This document shows, piece by piece, positions 22,555 to 34,932 of a stretch of DNA of 64,000 nt (within the stretch, counting starts at the first letter, position 1; every line of letters begins with the position of its first letter). Source of the stretch: Macrolepiota albuminosa. Taxonomy: Eukaryota; Basidiomycota; Agaricomycetes; Agaricales; Agaricaceae. A program made the translations under genes and the position numbers. Location: contig JAMWFC010000077.1 in NCBI GenBank assembly GCA_027475525.1, positions 434,001 through 498,000 of the forward strand, in the 5' to 3' direction. The notes under the pieces are model-generated. The model had not been told where the DNA came from. It did no database searches and worked only from the letters and a program-made list of their open reading frames with translations.

Positions 22555-25435
22555 AGCAACTTGCTTGTATGGGCTGTTGCTAGCATGGCGTGCCTGAGAT
22601 CTACCTTGTCACAAACTTGACAATATATTTATTATTATTATTTTTTTAATTGTTATTCTTATTATTATTTTATTATTTTTATGCTTTTACAAATATATGC
22701 AAAGATAAAAATAAACATATAAATAAATACAGATAAGTAAACTGATCATCCCACCAAATGCTTATGTAATACATCATACGTCTAAAATAAGATAATGGAA
22801 TGATCACATGAATATAGTCATGTGGAACTGTGGAGACCACTACCATGTGCCCAAACCTTTAATTAATAAATATTAAAACATTTTTAATATACGAGAATAT
22901 ATATTATGTCACTTCTGCAGTTTGTTGCACTATGCAAATATTTTCTTGACAATGTAAAAACAATAGCGGAAAAGTATGACTAACTGGTTCTTTTACATGT
23001 TTAAATTTTATTATTTATTGTATTGTTTTATTATTTATTTATTTTCAAATGTTTTTCCTTTTTAAAATACACATATAAATACTTTTATTGGGTTTAATAT
23101 CGGGTATATGAAAGTCCATTAATATACTATAGTACATTAGATGTAACAATATGCAAAATACATTACCATAATACAAGGCCCACTAAGTATTACATATGAA
23201 ACCGAATTACCTACAAAAGAATGCATATGAATTTCTCATGCAAGAATGCCTGTAGTATACCCACACTAATAAAATTAGTTGCTGAGTAAACCAAAGAGGA
23301 AACGGAATACTCACAACCTTCCTCAAAGAGTTGTTGAACATGTGGTGAGCAGTTAAGCGCCTTGAAACAACATGTTGAACAACGATATTGTGCACTGTCC
23401 AGCTGTATGCAGCATCTGAAAAGGAATATGTGAATGCTTCGTCGAAGCATTGCTTGTTACTCAGATGTACATAGAAAGCAGCAACGAGGCAGTTATTTTG
23501 ATTGAATCCTTTGATCATAAGATGTCGAGCAGTTCAGTCATAATGAGTGTAAGCGCTGCCATGAATATACAAGTTTGATATTATAAAAATGCCTCTACAC
23601 ACTAAAACAGACTGAAAAACTCACCAAAATACGAGTTTGACAATGTTAGCACGCATTAATACATCAAAGTACTGACTAGTGACTATACTTAATCCATTGG
23701 CTGCATTCTCCCTTATACATATGCCACATAACATGGTGGCAGACATGTGCGGGTGCCAGCATCAAATACTAGTGATTGGTGGTGTGGTCATGATGTTAAG
23801 TGAATAGAATAACAAGTGTAAACATTTATAGAGGTATATTGAGAGAGCACATCGACAGCATACATTTGTCGTGTAAATGAGTGAGTTCACACTAACTATA
23901 TGTTTTACTGACAACTCAACATATTGATTGGTTTATTGATTTAGTGTATTGTAGTTCATCTCATCGGTGTTTGAATAACACATCATATTTTCTATAGAGG
24001 TTTATGCAGAAATGTTTCAGTGTGACTTGCATGAATCCATAGACTGAGCAGACTGACATACTTTCTGTACCATATTAATTGACATAATTTTACCCATCAG
24101 ATTGTGTGAGCCCAGAGCGAGTAATAAGTACCAAGTCGATATACAGTAACGGTATTTACTTCTAGCAGACGTTTGTTGAGCAAGTCCATGGCAACATAAA
24201 ATGCTAGTATCAATACTCCCAAGCGGCAGTGAGAAGGCATTTTTCAGAGCATGCAATAGCATTTTGTAAGAGTGAGCTAGACGTAACATAGCTGATATAA
24301 GAAACCACCGAAAAGAAACAACAGACTGAAAGTGGAGAGATGAAGAAAAGGTGAAGGCTTATATATGTACTGTAATATACAAGGAACAAAATAGTAATAT
24401 ATAACATCAAATATACACAAATCATAAGGTGTTTCAACATACCATAAAGTTGTACCTTTTTTTAAAACAAAAATATAATAACATCAAATATACACAAATC
24501 ATAAGGTGTTTCAACATACCATAAAGTTGTACCTTTTTTTAAAACAAAAATATATACATATAGATTTACAAGTAGAAACCAGTTTTTCTTGTCAGCTAGC
24601 CTTGTACAAAGTGGCATAACAATGAGTAAATGTATATGTGTGTGTTTGCTATGTACTCTCCAACAGTCATTCAACTGAACTATTATATAATACAAAGTCA
24701 CATTTATGAAATTGTTATTTAATTTTACTGTTCATTCCTTTTATAATTTAATAATTATTGAAAATAGTAACAAAATAAATAAATAAATATAGTTAAACTG
24801 ACTGTCCCACTGAATGCTTACATAATATACAATTACATTTAAAAATGCAGGTAACATGGATGGTCGCAAAATCGGTTATGTGAACATACAGTGGACATCA
24901 TATGTCCAAACTCATTATTACTAACTAATAATCCAATTTTAATACACATAAATATATATTATATTAGCATTCAGATGCATGATCAAATGGTCTTGTACCA
25001 GTTAAACAGTAGCAAAATAAATAATTAAATAAATAAATAAAATAAATAAATAAACTGGTCATCTCATCAAATGCTTATATAACGTGCACATTTGTTTGCT
25101 TGATAGGTATACTGAGGATTATCTTTATAGACTATTTATTCCTTAGTTAGCTATAAGGAATAAGAATAAATTATATTCTCTATAAGCACGTTTAACATAT
25201 ATTATATCAGTGTTCGAGTGTATGACTACCAATGATTTTTTGAAGATCATATGACCTTACATTGTCCAAAATCATGTGAACTGTCCTCATTTTACAAGAG
25301 GTTGTTTGAACAATATGACCTATATATAGCCTTAAATACACAGACTTGATTTAAACTAAACAACTCCTCAACGGTAATATATGATCATGCCACTCTAACG
25401 TATAATACTATTGTTGCTTTACTACCTCTGCAGAC
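22555..25435. other. Very AT-rich non-coding region
   Basis: Long A/T runs and TAAATAAATA-type simple repeats (22625-22740, 23000-23060, 24770-25060). A minus-strand 103-codon frame at 23207-23518 (HLSNKQCFDEAFTYSFSDA segment) could be an old exon but has no recognised domain. The region may contain the 3' part of the Helitron, whose CTRR end I could not identify. Confidence 0.4.
24401..24554. repeat. Exact 77-bp tandem duplication (probable assembly artefact)
   Basis: Positions 24401-24477 equal 24478-24554; the match breaks at both edges. AT-rich non-coding context. Confidence 0.88.
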
Positions 25436-26215
25436 TCATATATACAACATATCCAGACTGCCTTCTTTAACAATCAACCTTCTACCAGTAATTAAACCAT
25501 TATAGAACCACACCCTCAAGGACAAATCTACATATTGACAAGCAAAATGACTGTTTGCAAAGTATATAATACTTTTTAAGATATATTGTCTGTCTTCCGA
25601 CCTATAAACCAGCACATTAATGTATCTATTAATTGCAATGTCAATCAACACCACATTAAAAGATAGTATTAGTGCTGTATATACTGTTCACATTATTCTA
25701 ACTAATTCAGATGTGCATGTTCTGCACCGAGGTTTGGTAAGAAACTCCATGTTCCTTAAAAAATGTTGTATTGATGGTTGTGAATTATCTAGTATGGCAA
25801 TCCGACATAAATTTGACATAACAGCTCTTCTGTTAACTGCATGACTGTGTGGACAGTGCATGTATGATGTGTATACATTTCGCCTGTATGTAAGCAACTC
25901 TTCGATTACAGCATGAACACTTGTTAGTTCACTATATAAAAAGTTTCTCAGATTGTGAATGTTTATATGATTTCTTAAATCCTTTCTTACGTCCTCCAAC
26001 GTGATTTTATCTTTGTATGTTGATAAGAAGGTGCTTTCCATGCTTTGCATAATTGATGTCTCAAATAATCAGAAATTCATTGACCATAGTGACATGTTAT
26101 CTTGCTATATATTGTATAATATAGTTATCACCGTGTTGTACACGCAACTGTTGGCATTCCACTTACTTCCAATCAGTCCTCCACATCTGTCCAGATTTAA
26201 TTCCTGTTCACCGCT
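25436..26215 (-). pseudogene. USP-like cysteine-protease module at the C-terminus of the Helitron protein
   Basis: Just downstream of the helicase end the translation reads KWNANSCVYNTVITILYNI, which fits the Cys box of ubiquitin-specific proteases (Cys codon at 26144-26146). Next comes a frame of 120 codons (25688-26050) with EDVRKDLRNHI and a CPHSH...CRTC zinc-like pair, then SIIYFANSHFACQYVDL with a candidate catalytic His at 25547-25549 and WFYNGLITGRR. This Cys box, Cys-rich insert and His box layout is what I know from C-terminal extensions of agaric Helitron replicases. Frameshifts near 26215 and 25690 and a stop after LYNI make it non-functional. Whether it was a fused domain or a separate gene cannot be decided here. 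Confidence 0.6.
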
Positions 26216-27989
26216 TATAAGATTTTCAAAATTTTCAAGTTGGGTGAATCATTGTCATGGTTCTGGTTTATTTTGCTGGGTATTGGTTGAGAATACACTA
26301 TGGGCTGAGTGCCCTTAGCTAAAATAAATATGCTTTTAGGAGACTGCAGTAGCTTAATAGGTCTATCTTCACTAGCAATCTGCCATTTGATATCCAGAAA
26401 TGATGCATCATCGTAAAGGTCCTTGTCACTCCAATATAAGGCCATATGAAGTTTAGGGGACATGTAACCTTTTTATTTGCATTGTCTAAACAAATAAATT
26501 AGATCAGATCATCTAGGTGAATCAACAAACCTTTGAGGGAGCTGGTTCATATATCTGAGTTTGGTTATTTCACCAAGCAGTTCCAAGTCACAAAATTTCC
26601 TGTGCAATGCGCTACTCGCTTTGCCTTGTATTTTGTTAGCATTAAATCCTCAGATAATGAGCATTCCTGCAGCTGTAGCACTGTGAGATAGTGCAGTGTA
26701 GTAGGCTTGGTGTGATTGATACTTGGTTAAGTCTACTAGATTGTAAGGTCTAGTTTTTCCTTGACTTGCATAATCTGTCATGGTATAGTTTATCAATACT
26801 TCTATTTGTGATCAAGACAAAGACACGCTGTTGTCGCTAGGGAGTCTACATTTAAGATGCATGCTTGTATGTACAATTGAGACCATATTACTGGGAAGTC
26901 CATCAATTTTACTCTTTGTAGAGGATTGTTGAGTAGTACAAATAATGTATCCAGCATAATTTGTTCAGCCAATCTGATGCAACTTTTCCAACTATACACA
27001 AAACCTTCCTGTCTGTTGGTGATGCATAATTCTGTAGCTGCATTATTTTTGATTATAACAGGCAAGCCTACATATAATGACAGCTTTCCCATGACTTGAA
27101 CACTGCAAGATGATAGAGGTTGGTCCCACAATGCATGCTGTATAGTTGGAGGAAATCTCATGATTTTTTTAGAGCACATGTAGTTAGACGAATGGTTTTT
27201 TGTTTCATTGCCATCTTTGGATGATGGACTATCTTTGCTGTAGAAATGCACTAGTTCCTGACGGCTCTCACTTGCGAATCAAGTACTTTTTATAATATTA
27301 ATAGCGTTTTTGTCTATGTTTTGTATGGTGATTATAAAAACGTTTCTGAACTGTTTGTCAGATATAGATAGGCAACTATTGGAGATGGCCAATGATCTGC
27401 TTCTAAGAAACTTAATGTCTTTTTTGATGCATGCTCCACCTCATATTTTCAAGCATGGTATGCAAAGCTGCGTCCTCTGTAGGCTGAGTTCTTTGCCTCA
27501 TGTTTTTATGCAATATAGTTACCTGATGCCATACAGCCTTGCCTATGGCAGACTCCTGATCCTTCAATGTTTTGGTATTAGACCTACAGTTCTACTATAT
27601 AATGTCAATCCTTCATGCCCAGCGACAGGAGGCAACTGAGCAAAATCACCTGCAAATACCATGTTCATACTACTGAAAGAGATATCTAGTCTACTGGACA
27701 GCTGAGCCAGTCTTGCAGAAATCTTATACAAGTCTTGACACGATAACATAGATACTTCATCAAAAAACACATATTCAACACCTAGTAGACGAGTTTTAAT
27801 TTGAGCAAGTTATTTCTTCAATACACCAACCATGTCGTTAATGCTGAACATCAAATGATATGTTGAGCCACCTATAAGCAATGCAGCAGTGCCAGTAGGT
27901 GCAACCATAGCCAGACAATATGCTTCTTCTCTAGCTTCAAAATACTTGATGAGGGCTTGGAGCACCTGAGTTTTTCTAGTGCCCTCCAT
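26216..27989 (-). pseudogene. Pif1-family helicase domain of the Helitron
   Basis: The translation starts at the LTR-B border with MEGTRKTQVLQALIKYF, a damaged Walker A (GTRKT for GTGKT, Arg codon 27975-27977). APTGTAALL follows. Walker B reads FFDEVSMLS and the next motif VFAGDFAQLPPVAG, both in the frame at 27564-27770. GKLSLYVGLPVIIKNNAATE is in the frame at 26802-27251. The C-terminal helicase box TDYASQGKTRPYN is near 26760, followed by QAYYTALSHSA near 26700. This module would unwind DNA 5' to 3' during rolling-circle transposition. Stops and frame breaks occur between the blocks. Confidence 0.82.
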
Positions 27990-28976
27990 TGTAGTACTTG
28001 GTTGCAAGTAGTACTGATAGTTCTGGGGCTTTCTTGAAGTCTTAGAAAGTGACCTCTAATTCACACTGGTGCTTGATGATAAAAACTTGATGTATTGGGT
28101 GCTTCACAGAATATCAAATATCCTGATGGGCAGAAGAAGGTTCTCAATAAACTCTAGCCTAAGTAGTTCACTCCCTGGAAACCACCAAGCCTTTGTCTAC
28201 CAATAGACTTCCAATAAGAGGTGTTCAATAAACTCTAGCCTAAGTGATTCACTCCCTGGGAACCACCGAGCCTTTGCCTATCAATTGCCTAGTTATTCTC
28301 TACTCTACTTGGACTATTTATACTAATTTTCCAGTGCACAGACCACCAGATTACATGACTTCTTGCTCTTGACTTCCTAGCATTCCTGACCTAATTTGTT
28401 GTTCTATTTTCCATTTTGGTGATGCATGTTTCAGTGCCACCATTCTATTCATTTCTTCCTTTCTCCATTCAATGCATGTTTCAGTACCACCATTCCATTC
28501 ATCCCTTCCTTCCTCCATTCAATGCATGTGCCACCATTCTATTCATCTCTTTTGACATCTCTCCATGCTTCTTTCCCTTTCTCCTTTCAGTCATATCAAA
28601 TTGGGCATTGTCAGATCAAATCTTGATCTAGATCATCACAATTTGATCCCATTTTGTCACCTCTGCCAGCTTCCATGCTTCTCCTCCCTATAACAATGGT
28701 TGGAATATTGTTGAGTTGATAGCTTGAGCTGGTCCCTGCCCTTTGTTCTGTACTGTCTGTGTATTTATTGGGGTGTTTTTGGAGATATAATTTGTTGAGA
28801 CTGCTATCAGGAGGCTTACAGTTTTTGTACTGTCTGTGTATTTATTGGGGTGTTTTTGGAGATATAATTTGTTGAGACTGCTATCAGGAGGCTTACAGTT
28901 TTCAGCCCATAATTAAATGTTTATTTTGACTTCTGGTGTATGTTGTGTCCCTGACTGCTGATACAGTGTTGTATCA
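27990..28976 (+). mobile_element. Solo LTR-B inserted in the Helitron helicase, 4-bp TSD
   Basis: The sequence matches the LTR-B at 15716-16700 from TGTAGTACTTGG to GTTGTATCA. It is flanked by CCAT at 27986-27989 and CCAT at 28977-28980. Removing the LTR and one CCAT joins LYKEEM to EGTRKTQVL in the same frame, so the insertion hit the Walker A region. The copy includes a 77-bp artefactual duplication at 28749-28902. Confidence 0.92.
28749..28902. repeat. Exact 77-bp tandem duplication inside LTR-B
   Basis: Positions 28749-28825 recur at 28826-28902. The other LTR-B copy (15716-16700) has this segment only once, an internal control that the extra unit is not part of the family consensus. Confidence 0.92.
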
Positions 28977-30640
28977 CCATTTCTTCTTTATACAATTTAA
29001 GTTGCTCAGACATATATGACGTTGCGTAATTAGCCACAATGCAGAACACTCTCAGCTGTTCTTTGTTTAGCCCATAGTCTGAAGATATAATAGCGATAGT
29101 AGATTTCCATTTATCATCCACATATATTTTCTGAAGATACTTCTGGTCTACTATGTCGACATATTCCGGTAGTTCTGGTAAGCTGCCTGGTAACTTACCA
29201 CTGCATGCAGGTATGCTAGAATTTTGGCTCTTCAGCATCTTATCCTGCTTTGCTGTAACAACAGCTTTCTAGTAAGATGAGTTACGTTCTTCATTCATAG
29301 ATTCAACAGCGTTGATTTGAGGAAACATCTGGTCTATTATAGGATCTCTCCAGGCCAGATCTGCCATAGTTGATGACATTTGCAGCATATAAGATCTATA
29401 TTTTAATTCTTTCTTGCTAAACACAGTGGATGCTTCTTCATCAACACCTGCAATTACATTGTCTATGTCCTCGAAGTTTTTGGTTTTGTTCTGCTGCATC
29501 ATGTCAGATAGTTCGTCTCTGGTCAGCGTTGAATTAGTAAGACATACACCTCCGCTCTTCAGCTAAGCATACAAGTTGTTAGCCATATCTAAACATTCAT
29601 ATTGTATGTTCATGTTCTTGAGCAATGTGAGTTGACGCTTATTGAAGAATGTATATTCAAAAGCTGAATTCCACGTTTCTCCAGTATTTTTAAGATCATG
29701 TCCTGTATGCCAAGATTTGAAAAGTGTTAATATGGTTGCATAATAGTACTCTCTATCTCCTTGATTCTTCCTAGGTAAATTTCTGCTTACTAAATTAGAG
29801 ACATGTCTATATAAGAGGGGATACACATAAGTACCATGAGTATTGGAAAGCAGATGACAAGTTGAGAATTTAATAACCACCAAACCCTGCATTTTTTTCA
29901 TTTCACCAAGGAATATGTTGTCATCATCGATCAATATATTATGTGTTCTGTTGGTCAACTTGACTTTTTTACATCTCGATGACCACTCATATAAAATTAT
30001 TCGGTCCAACTTCAGTCCTCTAAAAATATAATCAAATACAGGTGATAGCCCTATCACTCGTCCTTGTTTTTTAATTATTGCCAATTTATCAGAAAACTTG
30101 TCATGTAACTGGTCAGCAGCATTGTCTGCCCAAGGACATCTGGCCTCTTAAACGAAAGTAGGCTAATACAAATTTGAGAAATTATAGTTAGTATAATAAT
30201 CAGGATTGCCTAATAGATACATGCAAATCACTGGCAATCCCATTTCTGTTTTAACGCTAAGAACATTAGCTATCTTGGTTATTAGTGTGTGGGCTTTCTC
30301 TTGACAATTAAGTAGACTGTTTAGTATATCTGCATGTTTAGTGAATATCGAAGCAACCACCTCAAATGCAGTGCATGTTTTGAGGGTGGGCTTCATAACG
30401 TATTTAGTAACGTACAACAAAACAGTCTTGATAGTCATCCCGGAGCGGAGGCTCATTATGTTGGTATTGCATTAAAACAGGTAAGTAAGAAGACTTGTAA
30501 ACATATTGAGCCATAGTTCCATCTTCCACATGTTCAAAGCACCAGTAGTTGGATCAACTTCTGTATGCGTGTACAATGAACAAGGGAATCTTGCTCTATA
30601 TTTACTCTATGGGTTATTAAGACATCCTTTATATTCCTTA
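28977..30640 (-). pseudogene. Helitron protein, linker between Rep and helicase
   Basis: The frames at 30163-30456 (VTKYVMKPTLKTCTAFEV and GLPVICMYLLGNPDYYTNYN), 29563-30084 (IGLSPVFDYIFRGLKLDRII and FKSWHTGHDLKNTGETW), 29269-29502 and 28921-29238 (YGLNKEQLRVFCIVANYA) follow one another on the minus strand. The order matches the middle part of fungal Helitron replicases. The last block reaches the helicase Q motif immediately before Walker A. Individual blocks of up to 170 codons are still open, so decay is moderate. Confidence 0.75.
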
Positions 30641-30699
30641 TTTTTTTTTGTATGTCATTTTTGTCTTTAATAAAAGTACATGTATGTATGTTTGATCAA

Positions 30700-31775
30700 T
30701 ACAGCAAATCGTCCACTGTATAACAAAAGCAATTCCACCATCCTGCTGCATTATCACATGCTATGCACAATGAGCATTCTTCTTTGCAAAGAATAGATGG
30801 CTGTTTTGGAAGCAACCTAGTAAGATCTGTATATCCCGATGCAGCTTTATTTAATGATATATGCTTTTTGACATCTTCCAGTGTTCCAGTCCAGAAATTG
30901 CCTCAATGTACTGATTCTAGATATTTTACAATAGCCTTTTGAAACTCTGACAATGGGTCTCTGATTTTTTCCCTGACTTTATCCAGAGTTAACTCTCCTC
31001 AAATCTACAAAAGCATGTGTAAATAGAGGGTAAGCCTACCTTGTTGCTCTACTGTATTGTAGTATGCTTAAGTATGCTCATACAATTCTGGGTTATCTGA
31101 GTCAGTTCCTAATATATGGATTATAAATGTGTTTATTATAAAATAAAAGAAACGTGCACCAGCAACAGGATTCTTGGATATAAAATGGTAAGCATCATCC
31201 AAAGTAAGACATATAGAGTGTTTTACATTGGCAGGTGATAAGGTGATATATCAAGAAGGAGCACCTTTGCTTATGACAAGGGACCAGATTTCATTCCGCA
31301 TATGTTTTTTTGAAACAGCAGATCCTTTGACACTGCCAGAAATTACATCCAAGTCATCTATTATATAGAAACAAGTTTTTTCATCCTCAGTAACCGGCTT
31401 CACTATATCTTCAGCTGCCATTCTTTGTGAAAGGTCAGAAAACACTTTTAGATTGACAGTTGTAAGATGGTCAGAAATGTCATTAAAGTTTGCATGTTCT
31501 GTTGCTAAATAGCCTCCACTAGTAGCAGCCTTTACCTGTTCATGGCTGAAAGCAGCAAACGAGAATCCAGTATCTGTTTGAAAGCATTTATCATGATATA
31601 TAAGCAAGTTGGCTTTATGAGTATGCACTGATACACTGCACTTGTTACTGCTTATGCCACCCAGACTATAGAGGAACAGCCAAGAAAATATTTGCAAATA
31701 CAAATCCAAATCACTGAATGTATTCTTGGGGTATGTAGAATGACCAATATGCAGAGCCTTTCCATAGACATCCAA
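30700..31775 (-). pseudogene. Helitron HUH Rep domain, catalytic His replaced by Tyr
   Basis: The frame at 31251-31775 contains FAAFSHEQVKAATSGGYLAT and leads into NPVAGARFFYFIINTFIIHI and AYYNTVEQQGRLTLYLHMLL. In this class the HUH motif reads His-Leu-His within LTLHLHMLLW. Here the first His is Tyr (codon at 31023-31025) and the second is kept (31017-31019). Stops follow where WI and RG would be expected (LL*I*GEL). Further down come VKYLESVH and FWTGTLEDVKKHI. HUH Rep enzymes nick and rejoin single strands using two His residues and Tyr nucleophiles, so loss of one His alone should abolish activity. Confidence 0.8.
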
Positions 31776-32880
31776 TGTTGCATTGCAAGGCCTTTAAGTT
31801 TGTCCGTAGTCTTAGCTGATAAAGCATCATCAGTGAGGCCATAGACAACAAAGAGGCAATCACCTGCATTGACACCAGAATCCTTATTATCTTCATATAT
31901 GGGTGGGTCTATTGTACCAGCCTCATCAGTGCTTTGGTGATGAACAACAGACACAGGAGGAACATCTTCAGAATATCTCTCTAAGTTGCTGTATGATATT
32001 TCCAGATTGCTATATAAAGAATGGTTAAGTTTGAGCCATTCTAATGCATGCTGAACATTCTTTCTGCTTACAAGCAGAGGTAGCCTCTGTAACTCCTTAG
32101 CAGATGGCTTGCAAGGACCAGAAAATAAAATAGCAATCATGTCATCGAGGTCGGTTATAGGAGGTGGAAGTACTTGATATACCTTCTGAATAGGTGACTC
32201 GAAAGCAATAAGATATATCTTCATCTTGCTCAGACCGGAGGCTAAAATATGAGCATAACACAAGGACTTTCTTACCCTAGCAACTAATATTTGTTCGATC
32301 TAATTAAGGTGTTTTAATACGTCAGGTATAGGGCCAATCCAAAAGCCATTAGCTAGCATGTTTTTTAGAACAAGCCCATTGAACAATTGCTGTCTGCACA
32401 ATCAACAAAAGTGTTTACATGAGTGATCAATTACTGGTCTTCTCAGCTCCTTAACACAATCTGTATCAGATAATCATTCTATTTTGGTAACTCCTGAAAC
32501 ATAAAATATGTCTAGATAATCTTTCATACTCTTGAGAGTATTCATATCGGCTATAGGATGTAGGAGACCACATACTGCACAACCCACTTCCTCCACGTAT
32601 CTCTGTTCTGTGCCAGAACAAAAATTTCCTACAATATCTATGGTTTGTGACTTACTAAGCAGATGTGGTGAAAATACTACACTTTTATCTGGATTTGGAT
32701 ATTCTTGTTCAAGAGGTATGGCAATGCTTTGTTCAATGCATGTGGATTTACAGGTATATCTACGAGTACCATGACAACAAAGATATGAGGATTGTCTCTG
32801 TTTACATGTGCAACAGGCAATTGCCTGCTATGCTGCGTCTTTGGTTTGTTTATCTAGTTCAGACTATAATACTATAGTGT
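31776..32880 (-). pseudogene. N-terminal helicase-like region of the Helitron protein (DUF6570-like)
   Basis: The translation includes CAVCGLLHPIADMNTL (32520-32580), CKHFCQLCRQQLFNGL (32380-32430), NGFWIGPIPDVLKHLN, ILVARVRKSLCYAHILASG (32230-32290), and the open frame 31652-32263 with VLPPPITDLDDMIAILFSGP and ALEWLKLNHSLYSNLEISY. Paired Cys motifs and the ALEWLKLNH block are characteristic of the region N-terminal to Rep in agaric Helitron proteins. Stops occur near 32475 and 32300. The start is not defined; 32880 is the furthest upstream that the reading is convincing. Confidence 0.7.
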
Positions 32881-33015
32881 TGATGACACATGATGAGCAA
32901 CTATGACCATCAAACTTAAAATGTAATTCTTTCTTCAGTATAGAACTACTTATACTGATGCTGTGCATGCGAACAACCAGACAGATATTTTTATAGACAA
33001 GTGGTTGATTAACTC

Positions 33016-33723
33016 TTATACAGATATTTGTGCATGCACAAAGTCTTTTGTCACAGAATACAATGCAAGCCTGCTGGCATCTATATGATTAACATATTTG
33101 AACACCCAATCTACCAGCACATGATTGTGACTGGCAGACACATACAGACTAACTGTCTCTACAGGAAATGAATAGAACTTGCCACCACCAAAATGAAGTA
33201 CATAATGCGATATGTCTCTCTTTGAGTAGTGGAGTGTACAAACATGGTTTTGTAAGATGAACGATAGACAAAATACATTATACACATGCTCCATAGTAAG
33301 AATTACATGTCTGAGTACGAGTATATAAACAAAAGACGGCCAGCTGTCAGGAAGAGCAACATCCTCTTCAACTAATACAATTACTGCAGCATCACACAAG
33401 CTGTATTTTACAGCAAGTCAAAATATACTGATGCCAGATACACAGTCTCTCAAGAAAATCGCAAAATTGTGCTGTAAGACATGTCCTCTGATTAATAGAA
33501 CTTGTAAAGCATGGCACGTCCTCACAGTGTGCATATCGGTCCAAAATTGGCAGACATGTACCCAAGAGTATAGCAAATTGTATATGTTAATGTAACTATG
33601 AGGAGACCGTTGATTGTACATTTGTCCATCCAGATAAATAAACAGCCGTTGAATTGACACAATGTCTAGTTCAATACGCAAACACTGTGAAAGATATTGG
33701 AATGCATATAAATGCAAACGCAT
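33016..33723 (-). pseudogene. Unrecognised minus-strand ORF pair
   Basis: Two frames, 33723-33418 and 33399-33016, are separated by a single stop (FLRDCVSGISIF, stop, LAVKYSLCDAAV) and probably form one protein of about 235 residues. It is rich in Cys, His and aromatics (YVLHFGGGKFYSFPVETV). No domain is recognised. It lies directly upstream of the Helitron N-terminal region in the same orientation and could be Helitron cargo or an unrelated relic. Confidence 0.35.
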
Positions 33724-34538
33724 GTAATATAAAAGGGCAACATGAGATTGGTGCTGATTTATCTCAGCATAATCACATCAGTTGATATGATGGGTGCATA
33801 AACCTATGAGAGGTGCAGAACCACTATGGTCGAGTCACATGCATGATACATTGCATTTTGAATGCATGCAGGTTGCGTTTGAAATGTTGTGTACTACATA
33901 GTGTGGTTTAACAGGCTTTACATCATATAAAGAGGGTCTGATTTGTATTCAGTTCAATGTGTATGCGAAACATCAATTAATAATGTATAACTGACCCAAT
34001 ATTATATGCATTTGCAGATACAAGGATGTATAGTCTGCACATAACAAGCAGATATAAACTAGCCCATTGCTTGACAAAAAAAGTAATGAGTCACATACTA
34101 ATAACTTGAAGTGTGGTATTTGTTACACAAGCGTCAAGACAAATAACCCTTCAGTAAGACCTGTAATTTATTATTACATAATCATTTGTATAGATAACTG
34201 CTAAGTGTACAATTTATATTACTTCAACATATTAACAAAACATACAAATATTTACATTAGTATACAAATATAAATACAATTTTTTTTTCTTTTTTTTGAT
34301 ACATCAAATGTAAACTATTAAGCACAACAGATAACAATAATATGGGGTCAAGGGTTGGATAATATAATTTGGGAATGGACTACAATGAATAATTGATTAA
34401 CCATCTGATAATACGGATATGTTCCAATTATAAATACATATCTTGACGATGAGTGTGTTTCGATGCAGTCAAAGATGGATGATCCTGTTTGCAAATATTT
34501 TGAGCAGATCCTGCAGTCAGACAGATTGGCAATCCTTT
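33724..34538. other. AT-rich spacer
   Basis: No gene supported. A poly-T/A tract occurs at 34280-34300. A 68-codon minus-strand frame at 34348-34554 is probably chance or a 3' exon of the next gene. Confidence 0.35.
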
Positions 34539-34823
34539 CTATTGCGAATGACAATTAGATGGTGAAACAGTTTTCTCTGGAGAGGATTCAGGGTCTGAAG
34601 ACCAATGCGAATATAGTTCATTTATAGCCTCATTAGGAGATTCAAAGTCATCATCAAAATTGTCTTCATCGCTGTATGCAAGGGTTTTGTAAACGTCATC
34701 ATCCTTAGGATTGTTGCAATCTAAGTGAGGTGATATATGCGATAGAGAGTACCTAAGTTCATATACTGTTTCCTTATTTCCGTACACCAAACTATCAAGG
34801 TAAGGACAATCTAGTAAATACAA
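34539..34823 (-). pseudogene. Acidic ORF fragment, possible 3' exon of the JmjC-like gene
   Basis: A 94-codon frame with an acidic low-complexity tail (DEDNFDDDFESPNEAINEL and SSDPESSPEK). It lies about 110 nt downstream of the JmjC-like gene in the same orientation and may be its last exon. No motif of its own. Confidence 0.35.
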
Positions 34824-34932
34824 ATAAATAAACTAATAATAATAGAAGACTGATGCAGCAAGACTATAGCACATCATATGCATCACAAGTAGATTTCTTG
34901 ACGGTATATGACAGTCCATTCCAATAAAACAA

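Larger units (their letters stand above)
25436..32880 (-). mobile_element. Helitron replicase/helicase locus, decayed
   Basis: Read on the minus strand from 32880 downward, the translated pieces keep the order of a fungal Helitron protein: N-terminal helicase-like region, HUH Rep domain, linker, Pif1-family helicase, then a USP-like cysteine-protease module. A solo LTR-B (27990-28976) interrupts it. Numerous stops and frameshifts show it is not active. Terminal TC and CTRR-hairpin ends were not found, so the true element limits, and whether the minus-strand genes at 33-44 kb are cargo, are open. Confidence 0.8.
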
